From Falsochrobactrum tianjinense (GTDB lineage Bacteria > Pseudomonadota > Alphaproteobacteria > Rhizobiales > Rhizobiaceae), in NCBI RefSeq assembly GCF_019100495.1, contig NZ_JAHRVA010000006.1, positions 9,164 to 73,163 on the forward strand: DNA of 64,000 bases, read 5' to 3'. A program made the translations under genes and the position numbers. Position 1 is the stretch's first letter. Each line of letters begins with the position of its first letter. The notes below the pieces were generated by a model. The model had not been told where the DNA came from and did no database searches. It saw only the letters and a list, made by a program, of their open reading frames with translations. This document shows positions 60,337 to 64,000 of the stretch, piece after piece.

Positions 60337-61593
60337 ATGACCGCCTTCGTCCAAGCCGTGAAACAAGCCGAAAAAGCAATGCGTGCGCTTTTCCCCGAAA
60401 CGCCCTTGCAACTCAATGACTTTCTGTCTCGAAAATATGGCGCGGAAATCTGGCTCAAGCGCGAAGACCTGACCCCGGTTCGCTCCTACAAGATACGCGG
60501 GGCGTTCAATTTCATCTCCCACGCTGTGAAAACTGCGGATGAAAGTGCCATTTTCGTTTGTGCCTCTGCAGGTAATCACGCGCAGGGCTTTGCCTTCGCT
60601 TGCCGCCATTTCGGGCGCAAGGGCGTCATCTTCATGCCCGTAACCACGCCGCAGCAGAAGATCGACAAGACCCGCGCTTTCGGTGTGGATTTTGTCGAAA
60701 TCCGGCTTGTCGGCGATATTTTCGACGTCTGCTATGCAGCTTCTCAGAAGTTTGCCGCAAGCCATAAGGGCGTCATGGTGCCCCCCTTTGACCATCCGGA
60801 AATCGTCGAAGGACAGGCGACGGTGGCGTTGGAAATCGAGCGACAATTACCGGATGGCAAAAAGCCCGATTTCGTTTTCCTTCCCGTTGGCGGTGGCGGT
60901 CTTTCGGGTGGCGTCACACAATATTTCACGGCCCTCGGCTGGAAAACCGCTTATCGCTTCATCGAGCCAGGGGGAGCGGCGAGCCTTAAGCGTAGCCTTG
61001 AGGCAGGCAAGCGAATCAAGCTTTCTCAGGTCGATAATTTTGTCGATGGCGCTGCAGTAGCAGAAATTGGCAAGGAAAACTTCAAGCTTCTCAAAGGCTT
61101 CAATGCGAATGCCGTCATAACGATTCCCGAAAACCGCCTGTGTTCGACAATGATCGAAATGCTTAATATCGAAGGTGTCGTACTGGAACCAGCGGGTGCG
61201 CTCGGTATCGACGCATTGAAGGATTTCAAGAAAAGCGAATTGAAGGGCAAGCGCATCGTTATTGTCGTTTCCGGCGGAAATTTCGATTTTGAACGCTTGC
61301 CTGACGTAAAGGAAAGGGCGCTGCGCTACGAGGGATTGAAGAAGTATTTCATCTTCCGCTTTCCCCAGCGCCCCGGTGCGCTACGCTCCTTCCTTGATCT
61401 TCTGGGGCCAGAAGACGATGTGGCCCGCTTTGAATATCTGAAGAAATCCGCGCGCAATTTCGGTTCCGTTCTGATCGGCATAGAAACCAAGGATGCCACA
61501 AGCTTCAAGGTTCTGGAAAAGAAATTCGCGGAAGCCGGTTGGGCCTATCAGGACATCACCGACAATCAGGTGCTCGCGGATTTCATCATCTGA
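60337..61593 (+). CDS. ilvA: Threonine ammonia-lyase (threonine dehydratase)
   Basis: PLP enzyme converting threonine to 2-oxobutanoate for isoleucine synthesis. The 418-residue short form has the PLP lysine at residue 52 in SYKIRGAFN, the glycine-rich phosphate loop VGGGGLSGG, and a single C-terminal ACT-like domain (about 330-418). It matches the shorter biosynthetic-type dehydratase rather than the 500-residue E. coli form. ATG 60337 follows without a strong ribosome site. No leader attenuator was recognised. Confidence 0.92.
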   Translation: MTAFVQAVKQAEKAMRALFPETPLQLNDFLSRKYGAEIWLKREDLTPVRSYKIRGAFNFISHAVKTADESAIFVCASAGNHAQGFAFACRHFGRKGVIFMPVTTPQQKIDKTRAFGVDFVEIRLVGDIFDVCYAASQKFAASHKGVMVPPFDHPEIVEGQATVALEIERQLPDGKKPDFVFLPVGGGGLSGGVTQYFTALGWKTAYRFIEPGGAASLKRSLEAGKRIKLSQVDNFVDGAAVAEIGKENFKLLKGFNANAVITIPENRLCSTMIEMLNIEGVVLEPAGALGIDALKDFKKSELKGKRIVIVVSGGNFDFERLPDVKERALRYEGLKKYFIFRFPQRPGALRSFLDLLGPEDDVARFEYLKKSARNFGSVLIGIETKDATSFKVLEKKFAEAGWAYQDITDNQVLADFII

Positions 61594-61890
61594 GCGGAAA
61601 AGTGCGAAAACATTTGCTTTTTTCTCCAGAACAGCCCATATGGCGATTCAGGCGCATGGGCTGAACGATTTTGGCTTTCCCGGACTTGGACTTGTTGCGT
61701 CTCATCTCCTGCTTTCGGAATGGTCCGTTCACAGGAGAGACCCGAACCGCGTTCGGGCACGGCTGCGCAAGTCGCCAGGATATTTTCCGGCGTCCCGTCG
61801 TATCATTAAAAAGATTTTATTGGGCAAGTTGCGCTTGTTCCGAGTTTTAAAGCGGACTGCCGATGGGCAGTGCCGTCGAAAGAGATTGAA
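61594..61890 (+). other. Leader of the DEAD-box helicase gene with hairpins
   Basis: About 300 bases without a supported gene. Two stems stand out: CAGCCCAT/ATGGGCTG between about 61634 and 61666, and CCCGAAC-CGC-GTTCGGG at 61741-61757. A long structured leader is often seen before cold-shock-type RNA helicases, but nothing here proves that. Confidence 0.4.
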
Positions 61891-63264
61891 TTGACTAAAG
61901 AAAACACTGGCGGCTTTGCCGCGCTTGGCGTCACCGGCATTCTGCTTAAAGGCGTCGAGGCCGCTGGCCTGACCGAGCCGAAACCCATCCAGACACAAGC
62001 TATTCCGCATCAGCTTCAGGGCCGTGATATTCTGGGCATCGCCCAGACCGGCTCCGGCAAGACAGCGGCGTTCAGCCTGCCGATCCTGCAAAAGATTATT
62101 GCGCTTGGTGACAAGCGCAAGGGCAAGACGGCGCGTGCGCTGATTCTTGCACCGACCCGTGAACTAGCCGTGCAGATCGAGGAAACGATTCGGACCGTTG
62201 CCAAGAATGCGCATGTTTCCACTGCCCTCGTTCTCGGTGGTGTGTCGCGCCTGAGTCAGATCAAGCGTATGCAGCCGGGCGTTGATGTGCTCGTTGCCAC
62301 GCCGGGCCGTTTGACTGATCTGGTACGTGAAAACTGCATTGACCTGTCGGAAACCCGCTGGCTGGTACTCGATGAAGCCGACCGTATGCTCGACATGGGT
62401 TTCATCAACGATGTAAAACGCATCGCCAAGGGTACGCATAAGGACCGGCAAACCGCTCTCTTCTCGGCAACTATGCCGAAGGAAATTGCAGCACTCGCAC
62501 AAAGCCTCTTGCGGGATCCCGTGCGTGTGGAAGTAGCCCCGCAGGGTACGACCGCCGCCGAAATCACGCAGGTCGTACACCCAGTCCCGACAAAGGACAA
62601 GCGTCGTCTGCTGTCGGCGATGCTGACCAACCCGGATATGAAATCCGTTATCGTCTTCACCCGCACCAAGCACGGTGCGGATGCTGTGGTGCGCCATTTG
62701 GAGCGCGACAATTATGATGTTGCCGCCATCCATGGCAATAAATCGCAGAATGCACGTCAACGCGCGCTGACGGGCTTCCGTTCTGGCACGCTGCGTATTC
62801 TCGTCGCCACCGACATCGCGGCACGCGGCATCGATGTTCCGGGAATCAGCCATGTCGTCAATTACGACCTGCCGGACGAACCGGAAACCTATGTGCACCG
62901 TATTGGCCGCACCGGACGCAATGGCGCAAGCGGCGCTTCGGTAACGCTTTACGACCCGGCTACGGAAGAGGCGAAGCTGAAAGCCGTGGAGCGGGTGACT
63001 CGCAGTAAGTTGATGGTCAGGGAAGCGCCGGTAAAACCTGCACCTGCACCAGTTGCAAAAGATTCGGATGAACGCAAGCCACAGCAAAGCCGCAAGCCCG
63101 GCTCGCAGAATGGCCCGCAAAAACATCGCCGCCCCGCGCAGAATGTAAGTGATCATCGCGGAAATGCCGCTCCCAAAGCAGCTAACAGCGATACCACTGC
63201 GCAGCCAAAGCGTCCATTCAGACGCAAGCGCCGCAACACTGGTGGCGGGCAAAAAGCTGCCTGA
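61891..63264 (+). CDS. DEAD-box ATP-dependent RNA helicase (RhlE-like)
   Basis: About 457 residues. Q-motif region FAALGVTGIL ... PKPIQTQAIP comes first, then Walker A AQTGSGKT and LDEADRMLDMGF. SAT and the helicase C-terminal motifs HRIGRTGR follow. The last 90 residues are basic and disordered, rich in Lys, Arg, Gln, Pro, as in RhlE-like helicases of ribosome assembly and cold adaptation. The start is ambiguous: TTG 61891 has AAAGAGA upstream and gives MTKENTGG, while GTG 61870 adds seven residues. Confidence 0.9.
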   Translation: MTKENTGGFAALGVTGILLKGVEAAGLTEPKPIQTQAIPHQLQGRDILGIAQTGSGKTAAFSLPILQKIIALGDKRKGKTARALILAPTRELAVQIEETIRTVAKNAHVSTALVLGGVSRLSQIKRMQPGVDVLVATPGRLTDLVRENCIDLSETRWLVLDEADRMLDMGFINDVKRIAKGTHKDRQTALFSATMPKEIAALAQSLLRDPVRVEVAPQGTTAAEITQVVHPVPTKDKRRLLSAMLTNPDMKSVIVFTRTKHGADAVVRHLERDNYDVAAIHGNKSQNARQRALTGFRSGTLRILVATDIAARGIDVPGISHVVNYDLPDEPETYVHRIGRTGRNGASGASVTLYDPATEEAKLKAVERVTRSKLMVREAPVKPAPAPVAKDSDERKPQQSRKPGSQNGPQKHRRPAQNVSDHRGNAAPKAANSDTTAQPKRPFRRKRRNTGGGQKAA

Positions 63265-63306
63265 CATTTTAATTGCCAGGCACCTTTGTTGAAATGAGTT
63301 TTTCTT

Positions 63307-63334
63307 AAAACCGCCCGATTAAGGGCGGTTTTTT
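63307..63334 (+). terminator. Intrinsic terminator of the helicase gene
   Basis: Ten-base arms AAAACCGCCC and GGGCGGTTTT around GATTAA, followed by a T-run. It lies about 40 bases after the helicase stop. Confidence 0.92.
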
Positions 63335-63452
63335 CGTTAAGAATATGGATATGAGTACGCAATTGTTAAACGCGATGCAAAATTATCCCAGCCTTGCTTG
63401 AAGATGGGCTTGCTTCCCCATAGTTTCCTTTCAACCAGAAAGGATGGTAGTC

Positions 63453-64000
63453 ATGCTCAGTTCGGTACTCGACGCTGTCGGCAATACGCCGCTGATCCGT
63501 TTGAAGAAGGCTTCCGAGATTACCGGCTGCGAAATCTATGGCAAGGCGGAGTTTCTCAATCCCGGACAATCGGTCAAGGACCGCGCAGCTCTCTATATTA
63601 TTCGTGATGCGGAAAAGCGCGGCCTACTCAAACCCGGCGGCATCATCGTGGAAGGAACGGCTGGCAATACCGGCATTGGCCTGACCATGGTTGCCAAAGC
63701 ACTTGGTTATCGTACGGTCATCGTGATTCCTGAAACCCAGAGTCAGGAAAAGAAAGATGCGCTGCGCCTGCTTGGCGCAGAACTGATCGAGGTTCCAGCT
63801 GCGCCTTACCGTAATCCCAATAATTATGTGCGGCTTTCGGGACGCCTTGCCGATCAGTTAGCGAGGACAGAATCCAATGGCGCGATCTGGGCTAATCAGT
63901 TCGATAATGTTGCCAATCGCGATGCGCATATCGAGACCACGGCGCAGGAAATCTGGCGCGATACAAACGGCAAGATTGACGGATTCGTCTCGGCTGTTGG
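63453..64000 (+). CDS. cysK: Cysteine synthase A, partial (cut by window end)
   Basis: The first 182 residues or so of a PLP-dependent O-acetylserine sulfhydrylase-type enzyme. The PLP lysine lies in NPGQSVKDRAA. The phosphate-binding loop reads VEGTAGNTGIG, where standard CysK has a PTSGNTG variant. The start is ATG 63453 with an AAGGATGG ribosome site; the frame stays open to the last base. The EGTAGNTG loop suggests the longer, alphaproteobacterial CysK form or a related beta-family enzyme. The product beyond residue 182 is unseen. Confidence 0.88.
   Translation, partial: MLSSVLDAVGNTPLIRLKKASEITGCEIYGKAEFLNPGQSVKDRAALYIIRDAEKRGLLKPGGIIVEGTAGNTGIGLTMVAKALGYRTVIVIPETQSQEKKDALRLLGAELIEVPAAPYRNPNNYVRLSGRLADQLARTESNGAIWANQFDNVANRDAHIETTAQEIWRDTNGKIDGFVSAV

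Overview
The window looks like a core chromosomal segment of an alphaproteobacterium of the order Hyphomicrobiales, most likely the Brucella/Ochrobactrum group. The case rests on a ChvA/NdvA-type cyclic beta-1,2-glucan exporter, the hybrid kinase CckA, an ATP12-type F1 assembly chaperone, a DksA with alphaproteobacterial cysteine replacements, a B12-dependent ribonucleotide reductase, and a giant coiled-coil protein resembling the growth-pole ring protein of polar-growing Rhizobiales. This is recognition by eye, not a database match. No insertion sequence, prophage, integrase, CRISPR array or rRNA was seen, and codon use looks even throughout. Nearly all the DNA is coding, and several convergent gene pairs share two-way terminators.

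Layout. 0.1-5.1 kb: a + strand run of tmk, holB, metG, tatD and a metallo-beta-lactamase-fold hydrolase. 5.2-7.0 kb: the cyclic glucan exporter (-). 7.2-9.0 kb: a pseudouridine synthase and the ATP12-like chaperone. 9.2-11.0 kb: glnB-glnA (-) behind a good sigma-54 promoter. 11.3-21.7 kb: central metabolism (NAD(P)HX repair, gph, rpiA, gor, class II DAHP synthase, dgkA, nadE, gltX). 21.6-24.9 kb: a lipoprotein and a malic enzyme (-). 25.1-27.0 kb: a two-gene operon, probable phospholipase C PlcP plus a glycolipid glycosyltransferase, behind a Pho-box-like site. 27.0-28.0 kb: a dipeptide epimerase (-). 28.0-31.8 kb: an Mla-type phospholipid transport operon. 31.9-36.8 kb: the 1,614-residue GPR/RgsE-like protein (-).

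37.2-40.1 kb: an adrenodoxin-type ferredoxin, a DUF922 putative zinc protease (-) and folP-folB-folK. 40.1-44.0 kb: a secreted protein and the ycjX-ycjF-sixA cluster (-). 44.35-50.1 kb: dksA, a FliO-domain protein (-), cckA and an HI0933-type flavoprotein. 50.1-56.1 kb: an MscS channel, a PRC-barrel protein and nrdJ (all -). 56.8-60.0 kb: Nudix hydrolase, gpt, universal stress protein and a CinA-type protein (all -). 60.1-64.0 kb: tRNA-Leu(TAA), ilvA, a DEAD-box helicase and a cysteine synthase gene cut by the window end.

Taken together, much of the window serves the envelope and growth control: glucan export, phosphate-linked lipid replacement, phospholipid transport, polar growth and the CckA cell-cycle pathway. 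The most informative non-coding signals are the Pho-box-like site before plcP, the sigma-54 promoter before glnB, a pair of NrdR-type boxes exactly 32 bp apart before nrdJ with an exact DnaA box further upstream, and a perfect 20-bp palindrome between the FliO-like gene and cckA. No wholly new multi-gene system is evident. The strongest leads are these regulatory sites and the less-studied envelope genes.
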